Shown here: piece after piece, positions 38,935 through 52,002 of the stretch
Layout of the letters: each line of letters begins with the position of its first letter
Position numbering within the stretch: the stretch's first letter is position 1
Source of the DNA: Pholiota molesta
Taxonomy: Eukaryota; Basidiomycota; Agaricomycetes; Agaricales; Strophariaceae
NCBI GenBank assembly: GCA_014925825.1
Contig: JACGCK010000135.1
Span: forward strand, 58,568-122,567
Direction of reading: 5' to 3'
DNA length: 64,000 nucleotides
The notes under the pieces: generated by a model
Told to the model about the DNA's origin: nothing
The model's input: only the letters and a program-made list of their open reading frames with translations
Databases searched by the model: none
Made by a program: the position numbers and the translations under genes

Positions 38935-39971
38935 ATGATTTCTGCATTTCTTCACTGCTTCATTAGCCTTTGGGTCTTGTTGAGATTCCTGTTCTCGTTC
39001 TCATGGAGCAGCCTACCTCAGAAACCATCGACCACGAAAATTGGCCCAGATGGAGAACCGCTTCCCCAGTCGTCACCTCGAGTACTCACTTCGCCGGTCC
39101 CAGAAGCCAGTGGCCACGAGCTGCGTATTGTGCAAAACACTTTCCCGAAAGCACAGTGGGGAAACGGGACATGCGAGACAGATTCTTTCGGTGAGGTTCT
39201 TCGAGGTCGAAACTTTTGCGGTTCGGAGCTAATCGATATCTGCAGTCGATGGAAAACCACTAATGGGGGGAAGCACCATTCCGAATCATGATAGAGTTCA
39301 ACAAAATGAAGGGTTTTCCGCTACCGCTTCGGCTTTGATAGATCGTTTGGAGATGCTGGATCTACATGACGACGAGGACACTAGTCAAGGTACATGAGCT
39401 GAGCGACTACTAGTACAATCGATCAGTAGCTGACTGCTTTATGCAAGATCTATGCGCCCACATCAACTTTCAAGAACAGGACACGTTAACTGACGATTTC
39501 TCAGCTCTGGGTCATCCCAGCTCACTGTTGACAGATTTGACGGTCGAATCCGAAGGCGACGACATCCTCGACGAAAGTCTCGTGCTTGATATATTATCTG
39601 GGCTCACTTCCGAGGCGGACCTGAGCACCAGCTACGACGCCGACACAAGCGACGACTTCCTCGAATGTACCACGCTTGACTGGGCCGACGTCGATAGCAT
39701 CACGGCCCCAGACTCTTCCTGGAAGCACGACGTGGCGACGGCGATGCATGCGTTCCGGAGCTGCAAAGCCGACGACAACGATATCCTAACGCTCTTGCCG
39801 GAAGGAACACAGAAGCTATCATTGCGCCCTCGTCGGATATCCCAGGGGAAGCAGCTTCAGGAAATTCAGGAATGGAGAAACGATTTCGGGAATGAATGCG
39901 ACGGTGGTCCTGAATCCGACATGCATTCGGATACTGATTATTCAGTCATCACTGCATTTCGCTTTCCGTAA
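38935..39971 (+). CDS. acidic protein of unknown function
   Basis: Not recognised. Exons 38935-39190, 39246-39389 and 39448-39971 join in one frame (307 aa), and the GT..AG borders and phases agree. The C-terminal half is rich in Asp, Glu and Ser (DLTVESEGDDILDESLV, DWADVDSITAPDSS), without membrane segments. The first 26 residues (MISAFLHCFISLWVLLRF...) are hydrophobic and could be a signal anchor, but the true start may be elsewhere because no homologue guides it. The middle (LIDRLEMLDLHDDEDTSQ) looks like a short amphipathic helix. Confidence 0.5.
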
Positions 39972-40413
39972 TCGCCAGGAAATCGAAATCATAGAACTTG
40001 AATGAATAGTTCGTTATATGCTGTAGTTCGATATGTAAATAGATTTCTTTACAAGTCACTTGAAGAATATTACAGGCGCGGAAGAAAAGAAGTTCAAGTC
40101 AAACCACAAAACTTCATGAAAAGCTTTCAATTATTGTTTGTCTCTTGAATAATTTGGCGTTCATGAAAGACTTGATTGGCATTCTCAGTTTCCCTAAAAG
40201 CTCAAGGAAGTGATGGAAAGACAAAAGTTGGTTCGATTATTGCTATACTAAGTAGAAAAAAAGATGCAAGTACGATACTAATCTATTTGAATCGTGAAAA
40301 CATGAGAAGGGAGAGGGTTGAATGCTATGAGATGGTGTTGGATGAAATTATAAGAACGTCCCGTAAGGTAGATGCGTAAAGACATTAAAAAAGGATACAT
40401 CATTTTTGATTCC
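39972..40413. other. intergenic region between converging genes
   Basis: About 440 bases, the 3' flanks of the acidic protein gene and of the adenylate-forming reductase. A 67-codon frame at 40176 has no support. Confidence 0.5.
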
Positions 40414-43400
40414 CTAGTTGAAGAGACCGCGAGCCTTCCAGTAATTGACCCATAGATGCGCTTGCGCGTCGTCGATGGAAGGAAGCTTCGCCATCGTCTT
40501 ACTGATGACCTGCGCCTTCGTGGTGGAGAACTCGGACATGCCACCACTCTCGGTGCCTTGGCGAGCGCCAGTGCGGAGAGCTTGATCAGCATTAGAGGTG
40601 GCGCGGAAAAATTCGAGGAGCTTGATAGCGGGCTGACAAAATAGAGTAGTGAGTAAATAAAAAAGGAAAGTGATAGGAGAGCCACTTACAATTTCCTTGA
40701 TGTCCTCGTCCTTGGCACCAGTGGCACGCGCCTCGAGGAGGGCGAACCATTCTTGGATGGGGAGGATGGGGAGCTTGCTGGTGACAATGCCCTCAGCAGC
40801 GAGACCCTCGTTGACGGCCTTCATCAGGTCGTTGAAGGCAACCGGGCGGGGATGGACGATGTTAAGCGCGCGCGGCGACTCCTTGTGTCTCACGACGTCG
40901 ATGATGCTCTGGGCGACGCCGTCCATGGGAACCCAGGAGGAGGTCTGATATCATGCATTGTGAGTAAAGATTATCGAATGCTGAAGATTGTTTGAGACTC
41001 ACTCCAATTTGTCCTGGCAGAGCGCCGAGAACGACACTTGACTTGACGAGGAGGGCGACCCAGTCAGTGACGGCCCAGGCACCGTTGGGCTTGCCACCCG
41101 CAATCTGGCCAATTCTGAAGGAAGTGGCGTTGATTCCACTTTGAGACAGGAGCTAATGAAAGAAAATGATGATTAGGTTCATGACATATGCCCATGTATT
41201 ATATATATATCACTCACGCGTTCCGCGACGTATTTCGACTCTCCGTATCCAGTGGCGACAGCGTACTGCGCGTCGAGGAGGACCTCCTCGGGGTAGGCAC
41301 CGCGGGTCCTGTCCCAGGAGATGCCCTGTGCGACGGACGAGGTGAACATGAACTTCACGTTCGAGCCGTACGCGCTCTCGCGGGCGAGGTCGACGAGGTT
41401 GCGGACACCCTTGATGTTGGGCTCGAAGGACGCGAGCTGCAAGTTGAAGTCGAGCCTCCATGCGGTGTGGATGATCACGGTAATGTTGTCGCGGAGCTAG
41501 AAGAAAACATCAGAAATGAGAGGAAATACCAGTAAATTAAAATGCCAACTCACATCTTGGTAGGCTTCCTTGGACAAGCCAAGGCCGGGTTGCGTGATAT
41601 CGCTCTCCAAGAACACGATCTTCTCCGACTTGAGAAGGGCAATGTCAAAGCCCTTATCCGTGAAGCGGTCAACGTGCTTGGCGAGCGGGTTGCCCGAGAC
41701 ACGGTTCACAGCGTAGATGCGGGTCACCGAGGCGTCGCGCAGGAGCGTCTCCATGATCTGCGAGCCCAGGTTACCCGTCGTGCCGGTGATCAGCGCCTGC
41801 GTGCCGTTCTTCGCCTCGCCAGCGGCGATGGGCGCGGAGAGCCCGATGTTGTACTTGGCGATCATCTCCTCGATCATCTCGGAGCGGTTGGCGGTGGCCT
41901 TGACGCTCTCGGGGTCGATGACGGTGGCGACGAGGAAGCCGGCGAGGCCCTCGATGGTCGGGTAGTTGTAGATCGTGTTCTGGGTGACGAACTCGGCGGC
42001 CTTGGCGGTGTCCTTGTCGGATTGCAGAGCGCCGACGATGCGGCGACGGAGGATGGTGGCACCAAGACTGGGAAAAAAACAAACCGTCAGTTTACAAGTA
42101 TTGGATGAGCGCTGGTGTGATTTACCTGTCCATTCCTTGTTCGAACAAGTCGCCGGTGATGTTGAAAGTGAGACCGGGAAGAACATCCTCGATCTGCTCC
42201 TTGATCCACTGCTCAGTCTGCTCCTTGTCCCAAGCAGGTGGGGGCGGACAGCCTCGGCACCAGCAGCGGACTCGATGCTTGCGTACAGAGCCTCGATCTC
42301 GTCATGGTAGATGGTAAGCGCTGCCTTCCTCATGACTGTGCCCTTTCCGGCACGGGGCAGGGGCTTGCTGGCGTCGGTGATGAGGATCAGCTCCTTGAAG
42401 ACCTTGCTGAAGGCGGGGGCGACGCGGTTGGCCTCCTCGACGATGGACCAGACCAGGTTGCGGGCCTTGATGACATCGGCCTCGATGGAGGTGTCGATGG
42501 CGTAGGGGCCCTTGAGCTCGATGAGAACTCCGGGCTGGTCGTGCTCACGACCGAACATGACCACACCCATAACGCTGTTGAGATGTATGGAATCAGAGTA
42601 AGATCATGCAATTGAGAAGGCACGTACTAGGGGCTGTTGGAGATGATGTTCTCCATGGGCGCTGGGACGGTCTTCTCGCCGGAAGTGTGGATGATGACAT
42701 CGTCTTTCCTTCCCACACTGGAAGCGTATGAGTTAGTAAAGCAAATTCTGGACATGGGAAGGAGGAAGGGGCGTACATCTTCCAGAATCCTGGAACAGTT
42801 GGGTGAGGGATGAATAGATCGGAAGTGGCGTAGCCCCTCTCGCCGTCCATGTTCTCAACAGAGACTTGATGGTTCTCGTTGGTCTGGATGTAAAAGTAGA
42901 ATATTAATATCAAGCAAATCAATATGAAAAGGGAATCATCGCACGATGAACTGGCATTCGTAAGTGCCGTCGCCCTGGGGCTCCCAGCGGATGCCGGTGC
43001 GCTCGTCGATGGACATCCATTCCCAGTCGTTCTCAGTACCTCCGGGCCTCCTGGACATGTAGGTCGGGCCACCGAATTCAGTCGCGCCATAGATGGGCGC
43101 GAGGACGACGCCTTGGGTGGTCATGAAGTTTCCGAGCTTGGTAGGAACGGATCCGCCAGAGAATCCCACAATCTTCAAAGTAGCGAGGAAATCAACGGAC
43201 TCCTTGTCCTGGGCCCAGATCGCCAAAAGGGTGGGGATGGTAATGAGGGAGTCGGCTTTGGTCCTGCGGAGATGCTCGATGATGTTGTCTGGGGTGGGCA
43301 TCACTGGGAGCTGCGCTGGGGTGAGAGCGACGGGTGGGTACAAAACGACGGGGCTCAGAGCGTACATCGAGTGGATGATGCACGAAATAACACCCAAGGT

Positions 43401-44252
43401 GTGGAAGGGTGGCAGATGCATGCCTCCAATGCTCCAGCCAGACATCTCAGGCATGGGGGCTAAAGTTGAGTGTTAGTTTTGATTCCGAAACGGGATGAGA
43501 ATAAAATGACTTACGGAAAGAGGCCCACTGGGCCAAGATCTTGTAGGTCTCCTTGATGGACTTGGGGAAGCCGGTGCTTCCGGAAGAGTGGAGGTACAAC
43601 ACGGCGTCGTCCACATCAGGGCGAACGGCGGGCTTTGGATAGGGCACGAATCGATCCTGAGCGGTCTCCTTTCCGAGCTTGGGGTAAATCTCGAGTACAG
43701 GTGGCATCTCGAGGACCTCTAATTCGAATCCTGGAGAATCCCTGGCAAGGTCTGCCTTGATCTCAGAGACGAGGCTCTTGAGGGTCTCGCGAGTAGTGAG
43801 AAGCTTGTGGCAGTCGACTTCCTTGAGCATCTTGATGATGGCTGCGGAGATATTACGAGGAGACATAAGGAAAGGCTTGAAAGAACGTGTCGTCAGAGTA
43901 TTTCATGCATAGTTGATGCAAGGTGACTTACGACCATTCCAGCCCTCATCAATCCCAAAGTAACAGCATGGTACAACAGACTGTCGGAGAGGGCAACAAC
44001 TGCGACGATCTCTCCATCGCGACCCTGACGTCCTGGGCGGAAGTGGTGTGCGACACGGTCTGCGGCACGAGTGAACTCGAAGTAGTTGACGTTGGTGATG
44101 TCGGAGGCACCATCTTCCTGGAATTGGAAGAGAGTGTAGTCGGGGTTGTGCTTGGTGTGGAAGTCGAGAACTTCAGGCAAGGTGACCGAGCCATCAACGG
44201 GAGGGATGACGCCGTTGGCGCGGTATTCGAGAGTGACAGGTTCCTTCGACAT
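40414..44252 (-). CDS. NRPS-like adenylate-forming reductase (A-T-R), frameshifted
   Basis: Activates a carboxylic acid with ATP, loads it on a phosphopantetheine carrier and reduces it with NADPH to an aldehyde. Exons (minus): 44252-43932, 43875-43515, 43459-42945, 42883-42777, 42717-42628, 42574-42126, 42067-41554, 41496-41218, 41152-41003, 40944-40690, 40632-40414; about 1086 aa if frame is kept. A-domain motifs are HSSGSTGFPKS, YGATEFGG, GRKDDVIIHTSGEK and PLPRAGKGTVMRKA. The carrier site is DLFEQGMDSLGA. The reductase has TGTTGNLGSQI and YGESKYVAER. Exon 6 lacks one base: after 'AEAVRP' the carrier frame resumes as 'PAWDKEQ' only if the five-base C run (minus strand) at 42240-42244 had six. 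Either an inactivating mutation or a consensus error. The substrate, perhaps an aromatic or short acid, cannot be assigned. Confidence 0.88.
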
Positions 44253-46952
44253 TGGATTTGTAGAAGCTGGTTGGAATGAGGATAGAGGGCTTCTTCGGCC
44301 TCCTTTTAAGAGAATCCATGGTTGATCTTGGCGCAATGCTGGATGGCTGCGATACCGCCACAGGACGAGTTTAGCGATGTTGTTAGTAGGCAAGCCCGAG
44401 GTGCAAATCCGTGTCCGAGTCTGTCAAATCACGTCGGCCATGTGACATATTGCCGAGCCCAAAGAGGAAGTAAATTCTATTTTGGGAACGCTCGTGCTGT
44501 CGGATATAATTATCGGATATTGGCCGCAAAGAAGCAAAAAAAAGCATTCTAACGGTCAGAAAACAAAATGTCTTGGTACGTATATTCGTTTATCACTATC
44601 TTCTGAGAAGAACTATGGTGGATGGCGTGCATTCCTTCATGGCTCCCGAGAGCGACGGCTCCGCCATTTTGATGAGATTCAAGCTGGACGGAGTAACTAC
44701 GATGGAAATGACATAAGTAAATGTAGAGGACAATCAGAAAAGCTCATAAACGTGGTCCTGTTTACTGAATGTAATGTACAATCCGCTGATAACACAGGTA
44801 TTCGGAAACCTATGACATCAGCCAGTTCCCCGAGTACAGGTGATCGGCATCAGTCACTGAATGATTGCGTCCTACTCTGCACCGTATTCTTTATGCATAG
44901 CTGCCGTTCATTTGCATACATACTGCTTATTCTCTGCATGGCCGAATGTTTAAAAGATGATTCATCCTGTCGCCGAACCACCGAATGATTTTCATGGTGC
45001 CAATATCAGGATATATATGATCTCACTCCGGGTTTTGACAGTTCTGGGGATATAGAAATAAATTCTGTCATGGTGGCTTTCTTTCTTGACTTCGTGCGTT
45101 CGTTTATTATTTTTCTCTTTCTCTTCTTCTACTGGCGTTCAATCATGAAATGGTATTTATAGATTATTTGCTTCTGTGCGGGGAGTGGCTTCTACCGTTC
45201 CGGCACATTTGCATGCAGAATTAAATCCAATGGATACAGAAATTAACTTAACTTCCATGGGAAGTGGTCTTGTTGGAGAGTGTGTCTAGACATTCTGAGA
45301 AGAGCTGAACTATTGTACCGTTCATCAGTCAGCCATTATATCCAGAACTCTAACTCAAATATAAACCACAATTCGCAGGGGATAGAACTACCGGTTATTC
45401 AAATTACGAATGAGCAACTTGAACATGTCCAGCAGATGTATGGGACTGCAAACCGGACAGATACGTATGTAAGCGGCCGCAGCAAAGAAAAGAGACATGA
45501 TAAGGTAGACACAGGACCTTCAGCATTTAGGAAATTACCACGTCTGATGTACACCCTCTCGTCGCAGCTATGTACCAGGCCAGGCAGCGACCGCGAGCAC
45601 TTCACCTGCACAGACGAATGAGAAAATGATGCATAAATAGATAAACTATTTATGCCTCATTCGCCCATGGCGTTAGTTCGAGTAGTGGCGCTCAGCGGGC
45701 GCGGATGCAATGATACCCCAGACGAGAGGGTGCTTGAGAAGGTGGGGACACAGTGAAAGGCTGGGTGGTGTTGGGTAATTTCGTGGGGTAACGAGATGTC
45801 GCTTGTACTTCCTGATTTTATACAGCAATGAAGTGGCCAGAGCAAACCACATCACTTGCCCTCAATACATTGTGGCACACATTTGTAACAACTCAAGTAA
45901 TGGAAATAGCAGTGTTCGGACTTCTTTTCAGGGATCAAAATTGTTTGGGACAGGTTGGCCTGGATAGACAATTAATACATGAGCAGCCAAGCCATACCTT
46001 GTTGGAATGGATATATAATTATTGTGAGGGAAAATGAGTCATAAGAATGAAGGCTTCTTGACCTTCAAAATAAATAACACTTGCCTGGCTAAAAGGGTCT
46101 GGTGCGTGGATTTTGGCCCTCCGCGATCACGCAGAAGCGCCCGTCTAAAAATAATAGTAGTCGACTTTTACCACCTCTATTAGATTATTTAATCTATTCA
46201 TCGCACAACTATCGTACCCGTGCCGTCCAGCGCGCGTTAAAGTTGAACGCTTTGTCTGCGTACATCTTGTCCTGCCGGTTACGAGGTACCTCCTTCTCCA
46301 AGTTACTCTACTCTGCGTACTATTATATATGTGCTATATTAGCGGCGCACATAATGGGGTGTCCCATCGTGCGGCTTTGCCAGCAAATTCCAAGCGCGTC
46401 TGCAATATAAAACTAAAATACAAACGGTTCTACCTCGAAAGCTTGTGCATTTCTAGAACTTATTTGTAAAGTGTAGAAGAGCAGAGTCAAGAAAAGGGTA
46501 TATGTGGTTGGCAAACAATTACACGATGATGGGGTGAATAGCATAAATAGCGAGATATTTTTAAGTTGGTGATCTACGCAGAGACACGTATAACTGTGTA
46601 AGTGGCAGATATAGTGAAGTTCAAGAGACGGAGCAGCGAATGAGTGGGCATAGAGGTTAGATGATGTAGACAAGATGGCACTATAACTGAACAAATCTCC
46701 CACATAAAATCATTGATTGTGGAGTATAAACTATCTGGCTCGCAAGAAAAGGTTCTTTGACTTTTTCGATGCGGATATGGGATCGACGTCGACGACGCCC
46801 GTCGAATACGGAGTGAAGGAGATGACATCATGGCATTGCTTACATAATCAAGTAGGCGACTTCTGCATTTCAACGTTTTGTGAACTGGTTGATTCAAAAC
46901 TGTCTCTCTATTTTTGCTATATTCTATCCACTCCGCTAATATCCCCAGGGTA
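44253..46952. other. gene-poor 2.7-kb region
   Basis: No supported gene. Open frames at 44482-44988 (168 codons) and 45280-45621 (113 codons) lack recognisable domains and neighbouring exons. The sequence is AT-rich with no clear transposon ends or long repeats. The first few hundred bases contain the promoter of the reductase gene. Confidence 0.45.
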
Positions 46953-49900
46953 ATGGTACACCGCCCAGCAGACTCCCGTTTGCTCTCGAACCTACTTCAG
47001 CAAGAAAAGGAATATTCTAAACAGCTTGCGCAAGTCATCGAGTCGTCCAATGCGTCCTTGGCGCTATTTGCGGCCTATGCAGCTGCATCGGCGCCCCCAA
47101 CATCTCATGTCATAATGACGGTTGCAGGTTCATTGGCAGCTGCAGACGAAGCATTTAGACGGTATGCTGCAGGTGTGGACGAGTGGCGGGAGGCCATGAG
47201 GTCATTGAAGGATGCTGAAGAAGAGGTTGGAAATATCATGCGGGATAGAGAGATTCTGTGCGTGTTTCTTTGACTTTTGAGCAGCTGTTTCCTTACGACC
47301 ATATAGTGTTACACGCCTTATCAAAGCGTCAAAGTCACCGAAGAGCGGTTCGGGAAGCATACGAGACTCCCTACTCTTAGGAATTCAACATTTTCCCTCT
47401 TCATCTTCGCTGGCGCTGTCTACTGCTGAGTCTCCTTCACCTACTCCTTCTCGTGAGTCGCCTTCGTCACATTATTGGACCAGCTAATCATCGCGTAGGC
47501 CCGCTGTCTTCTTCCTTCTCGTCGTCTACGAAGCTTGCCGCGGCTCAATCAGAGCTGCAGGCCTGTGAAGCCCATTTAGCCGCCAAAGAACGCGAATTGG
47601 CAGAGAAAAAGAATGCTGCCATCCGGGAGGGCCTAGGTGCACGTATAAGAGCTATGATGGACTGCGGTCATACATGGCATGAGTTGGGGAAGGGGGCACT
47701 TCAAAGTCTCAATGAGCTGAAAGCCGTACAACCAGGTTATTATATAGCATACACTCAAATTGAACATTGTCTGACATGATTGTTTTACAGAACAACGGTC
47801 TGCTCAGCCTGCCATCTATAACGGTGCTCCTTCGAACACCGCCCTTCAGGTTCCAGATATCGAGTCCACGCGTCCATCCTCAGACATGTCCTCTATCGGG
47901 CCTTCTCAGTCAGCGTCGCAAGTAAATGTACTTCACGACCTGCCTCCCCCCGTTAGCATGTCTGCCGTAATGAATTCCGGCGCTTTCGACGATTTCACGG
48001 CGAATAAACCGGCGAACGCGGTCCAGACCGATGCACCACCCCAGCGCCCAGGTTCGCATATGTCAACCGCGACTGGCTCATCCATATTCTCCAATCCCGT
48101 CCCCACTACGTACCAAGTCGAGACCGTTACCTATGCGCCGGCGATCGCAGTCCGCGTCCCTGGCGCTGGCAAAGACACGGGCACGCCCCCGAACGAGCCG
48201 AAATCCGACTATACATCCATCCCCATACCCGCTCCGCATGCTCTTGACGGATATGCATATGGCATTCCGACTGCAACCGCCCCTCCTCCCGTGGCCGGCC
48301 CTTCTGGGCTGCAGAAACCGCGTGAAACAGGCTACTCCACTCCTCAGCGTCCTGTAACGCCGCCCGCTGATTCATCCAGTGCTCCACTACTGCTCGTGTC
48401 TGCATTCCATACTAGGCATGTATTGGAGAGGCGAATCACCGAGGACTCGCAAGAAGAACGGCGGCGAAATTCTACCCAGGAGGACGAGATTAGTAGCTTT
48501 GATGAAGTGAAGGAGGAACAAAAGCTTATGCAAGAGGGGAAGATCGCGGTTGTAGAAAATCCGCGGTTCATGACGGAGGCTCGGAGGAAAGAGCTTGAGA
48601 AGGAGAAAGAGAGAGCAGCGCGAAAGGAGAAGGAGGAAGACGAGAGGAGGCGGAAGGAGAAAGGCAAACAACGGGCAGTCGATGTTGCACCAGAGCAGCG
48701 AGACAAGGAGCCGCCAGGCAAGGAGAAGAAGCGGTTTTTGCTTTTCCATCACCATCCGAAGCAGGACAAGGCGCCGCATCCTCAGCATGATACCCGCAAC
48801 GTGACCTTTGATGACGACCATCTGGACGAACGCGTCTCTCCATCCAAGCTGGGCATTCTAGGAAGCCTGCGCGGCCTCTTCGCGAAGCCACTCCTGGCAT
48901 CACCTCGGACCCCCCGTACAGACAGGGATGGAGAAGAGGAGTATTCTGATGCTGAGTTGGAGACATCGCCTACCAAGCGCGGTCTGCAGGGCCTGTTCCG
49001 GCCCTCTGACAAGAGCGGCAGGCCGCGGCTCCCAACGCCGTCTGCGCGATGGGAGACGCGCACCGACAAGAACATTAAACAGCTTTCTAGGCAGGCGAGC
49101 TTGGACGACGGACTGGTGAGCGTGCCGAATAAGGGTATCGGGCTGGGTTTGGCGGGGAGTGCGGTGGCGCGGGTGGGCGTGGTCAATGCGACGGGTGTCG
49201 GGGCTCCGAAGATGTCGAAGGCGGCGAGGATGCGGAGTATCAGCGATATCGGGGTCAGCACCAGTGCGGCGCGCGCTGAGTCTGAGGCGCTGGCAGCTAG
49301 TTCCGCGAGCAAGAGGCTGAAGAAATCACCGCGTGGCGGACCACCTGTCTCTGCCCCTATTGCTCCTGCAGGCCCGGCTTCCCGGCGAAGTGCGAGTGTG
49401 GACGATCATGGCATGGCTAGTCGCAGGAAGAGTTGGGTTGATGAGGAGGGCGATGAGATGATTATCGACCTTGGACAGAGGAGGCGGGTGGCCAGCGAGG
49501 CTGGTACGCCACCTTCCGAAACAACGAACGGAGCGGCTAGGGCCCGAGCTGTGGCGAAACCTGCCAATGGACCCCAGTCTGCGGCTGCTTCGCCGAGTTC
49601 GAAACGCCCTGCAGATGTTTTTGGCCCCACTACTTCGACGAAGGGGTATGTCAGTGATACGGAGGCGATGCAGCTTAGTTCGAACGGCATTATGAAGAAA
49701 AAGAAGAGTTTGACCAAGAAGCGAGAGCAGGTGCCTGCAGCTATAGCTTCGACTGTCTCCCTTCCTCATCAACCTACTCAGCTTTCGATTCCTTCTGCCC
49801 CTCCACCTATTCTTGCTACGCCAACAGCAACACCTATGCGGAAGGCCTCCGTCAAATCTACTGCCCCACGAAGCAAGTCACCTCTCTCTCAACCGCAGCC

Positions 49901-51509
49901 ACAGCCGCAACAAGCAGGCCCGGCGACAATTCTCGCCGCAGGCGGCGAGCACCCAAGCGGGGTGCTTGTCCAGCAGCCGGGATGGAATGCACAAGGCCAG
50001 GCTCAAGGCGGCTCGTTGTCGCGCAATAACTCAATTGCGAGCGCTGCCAGCGCACCGTCGACTGGTGGTGGTGGTATTATTGTCAGGGGCAGCGGCAAGA
50101 AGACGACGGCACTCGGTCACGGCGTGGGTGGCTCTGGAGGTGTGGCACGCCGGGCGTCGTTGAGTGGTGCGTCCCCAGGGAAAGCGGAGGCGCCATCACG
50201 GTCCGCGGCGTCTGTCATCCAGCCGCTGCCGCCGGCGCTGAATCTGATGAGCATTATCGAAGACGTGGCGCGCACGAATCGGGAGGGGTGGGCAACGCCT
50301 GAGGCGACGAAAAGGAAGGGCGCGGCCGGCCAGCCGCAGAAGGCGGGCGGGATGATTGAGGTGGTGAAGGCGCCGCCGTTGATGGAGAGGGCGAAGCTGG
50401 AGGCGCTGGATGCGGATGCGATGAGGAATTGGGCTGCAGGGTCGTCGACGGTGTCGCTGCCGGCGACGGCGACGACACCTCATGGGCCGGCTGCTTCGCG
50501 GACGAACATGTTTGAAATCAAGGCCCCTGGGTCGGTGTTTGACCAGCGGCAGGCGGATGTTGGGAGGCAGTCTACGCAAGTGCAGCAGCCGTCGAGTTCA
50601 GCTGCTGGCCAGAGGACCAGGGCCGAGTCGCCGGCACGCGCAGGCGCAGCTACGAATGGCCATCAACCTGCGAAAGGTCCCCTGCGAAGTGCACTAAGGA
50701 ATTCCAGTCGATCGCCCTCGCCTGCCGCTCGTCCTCCTGCGCGGACCACCCTAGGCCCATCGTCGCTACAACACGGAGACCAGTCGGCGCCGCCACCGCC
50801 AGTTGCTGGAGACCTTCCTTGGGGCTCAGACGGGACTCTCCACCAGCCTCGCAAGGCTGACAAGGGTAAGGCAACTGTGCGTCCAACCCATGAAAGTGAG
50901 ACAGACCAATCGGGCGATGAGTCCAATGAGGTATTCTATTCGGATTTGGAGGAAGTAGAGACGGTCTCTAAAACTGCTACTCCTGCTCCTCAAGTACCAA
51001 CGGACAGCAGTGCACCTGCACCCGTAGCGTTGGGTGGTATGAACGGACACGCGATCGGGCATACAAAAACCTTCTCCGAAGTCTCTCAATCGTCAACATC
51101 GACGTTCATCCCTGGGTCGTCATCCTCTGCCCAACCACGAGTGCCGCCGCTTGCCAGCGAGCAGCAGCAGACCCCGAGAAGGAGGAAGAGCGTCCGCGTG
51201 TCTCTGCAGCCCACGTTCTCGCCGTCGCCGCCGGCGATCGAATACGACGACGACGAGGAACAGAGACTGCACGCGCCGTGGGCGTGGAAGTACGAGAGCA
51301 GCGTGGCGCCGCCAGCACCGCAGCCGCTGGCGGCGCCCGTCCCGCTCCGCGCGCCGGCGAAGACTGTGGCGTCCCAGGAGGCGGCGCCTGATATGTGGGC
51401 GGATTCTTCTGATGAGGATGAGCAGTATGCGAGGGCTAAAAGGCTGCTAACGCGGGCGGCGAGGAAGGAGAGGGATGCGAAGGCTTTGGCGGCTAATAGT
51501 GTGCATTAG
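46953..51509 (+). CDS. large coiled-coil and low-complexity protein with BAR-like N-terminus
   Basis: Exons are 46953-47257, 47307-47452, 47499-47735 and 47791-51509 (1468 aa). The first 230 residues are predicted helical (LLSNLLQQEKEYSKQLAQV, EEVGNIMRDREILVTRLIK, ELQACEAHLAAKERELAEKK) and resemble BAR/F-BAR-type membrane-curvature helices; I know this arrangement from uncharacterised Basidiomycete proteins but cannot name a function. The remainder is disordered: Pro/Ser/Ala-rich tracts, a charged helix around EARRKELEKEKERAARKEKE, many likely phosphorylation sites, and a C-terminal acidic patch (MWADSSDEDEQYARAKRLLT). An intron in the 5' leader is possible (CCCCAG six bases before the ATG). 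It may be a cortical or polarity scaffold, which is speculation. Confidence 0.72.
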
Positions 51510-52002
51510 GTTGGTTCTCCGGTTTCTTTCTGTATTATTGTATTTTTCGCTATTGGTATATTAAGTACTATTTTTTTCGTGTTCGGGGTTCAAGTTGCTT
51601 CATCTTTGATTTTAGAGGAACTTTTACTGCTGACATGCTCACTAAGTACATCATATATTTATGCGCAGTGGTAAAAACTAGTTCTTCTTAATTCACCACA
51701 CTCCTTCTCCTTCAATCTTGGGCTTTAACTTATTTCTGTACTACATTTCAATATTTATGTGCAAGATGTAGAATCCCATGAATTGCCTGTCGCCCGCTGT
51801 GGCGCTTGCATTACATAAGCCGTGTTGAGATTTCAAGCTCAGTGGCATGCAGAGCTCTCTTTGCACACCCCTTCACTGCTCTACCTGCGACCTTCTGGGT
51901 TCATATTGACTGCTGTTCGAACGGTGAAGCATCATAGCACCTTAACTCCAGTGTTTTAAGAGATATCGACCATCCTCTCACTTTTGCGCACACTCCACAA
52001 CA
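51510..52002. other. intergenic region upstream of SUMO
   Basis: About 490 bases with the 3' flank of the large protein gene and the SUMO promoter. Nothing else is seen. Confidence 0.55.

Noticed and set aside
44482..45621. Open frames of 168 and 113 codons in the gene-poor region
   Set aside because: No domain, no splice context and no transposon ends; treated as chance frames.
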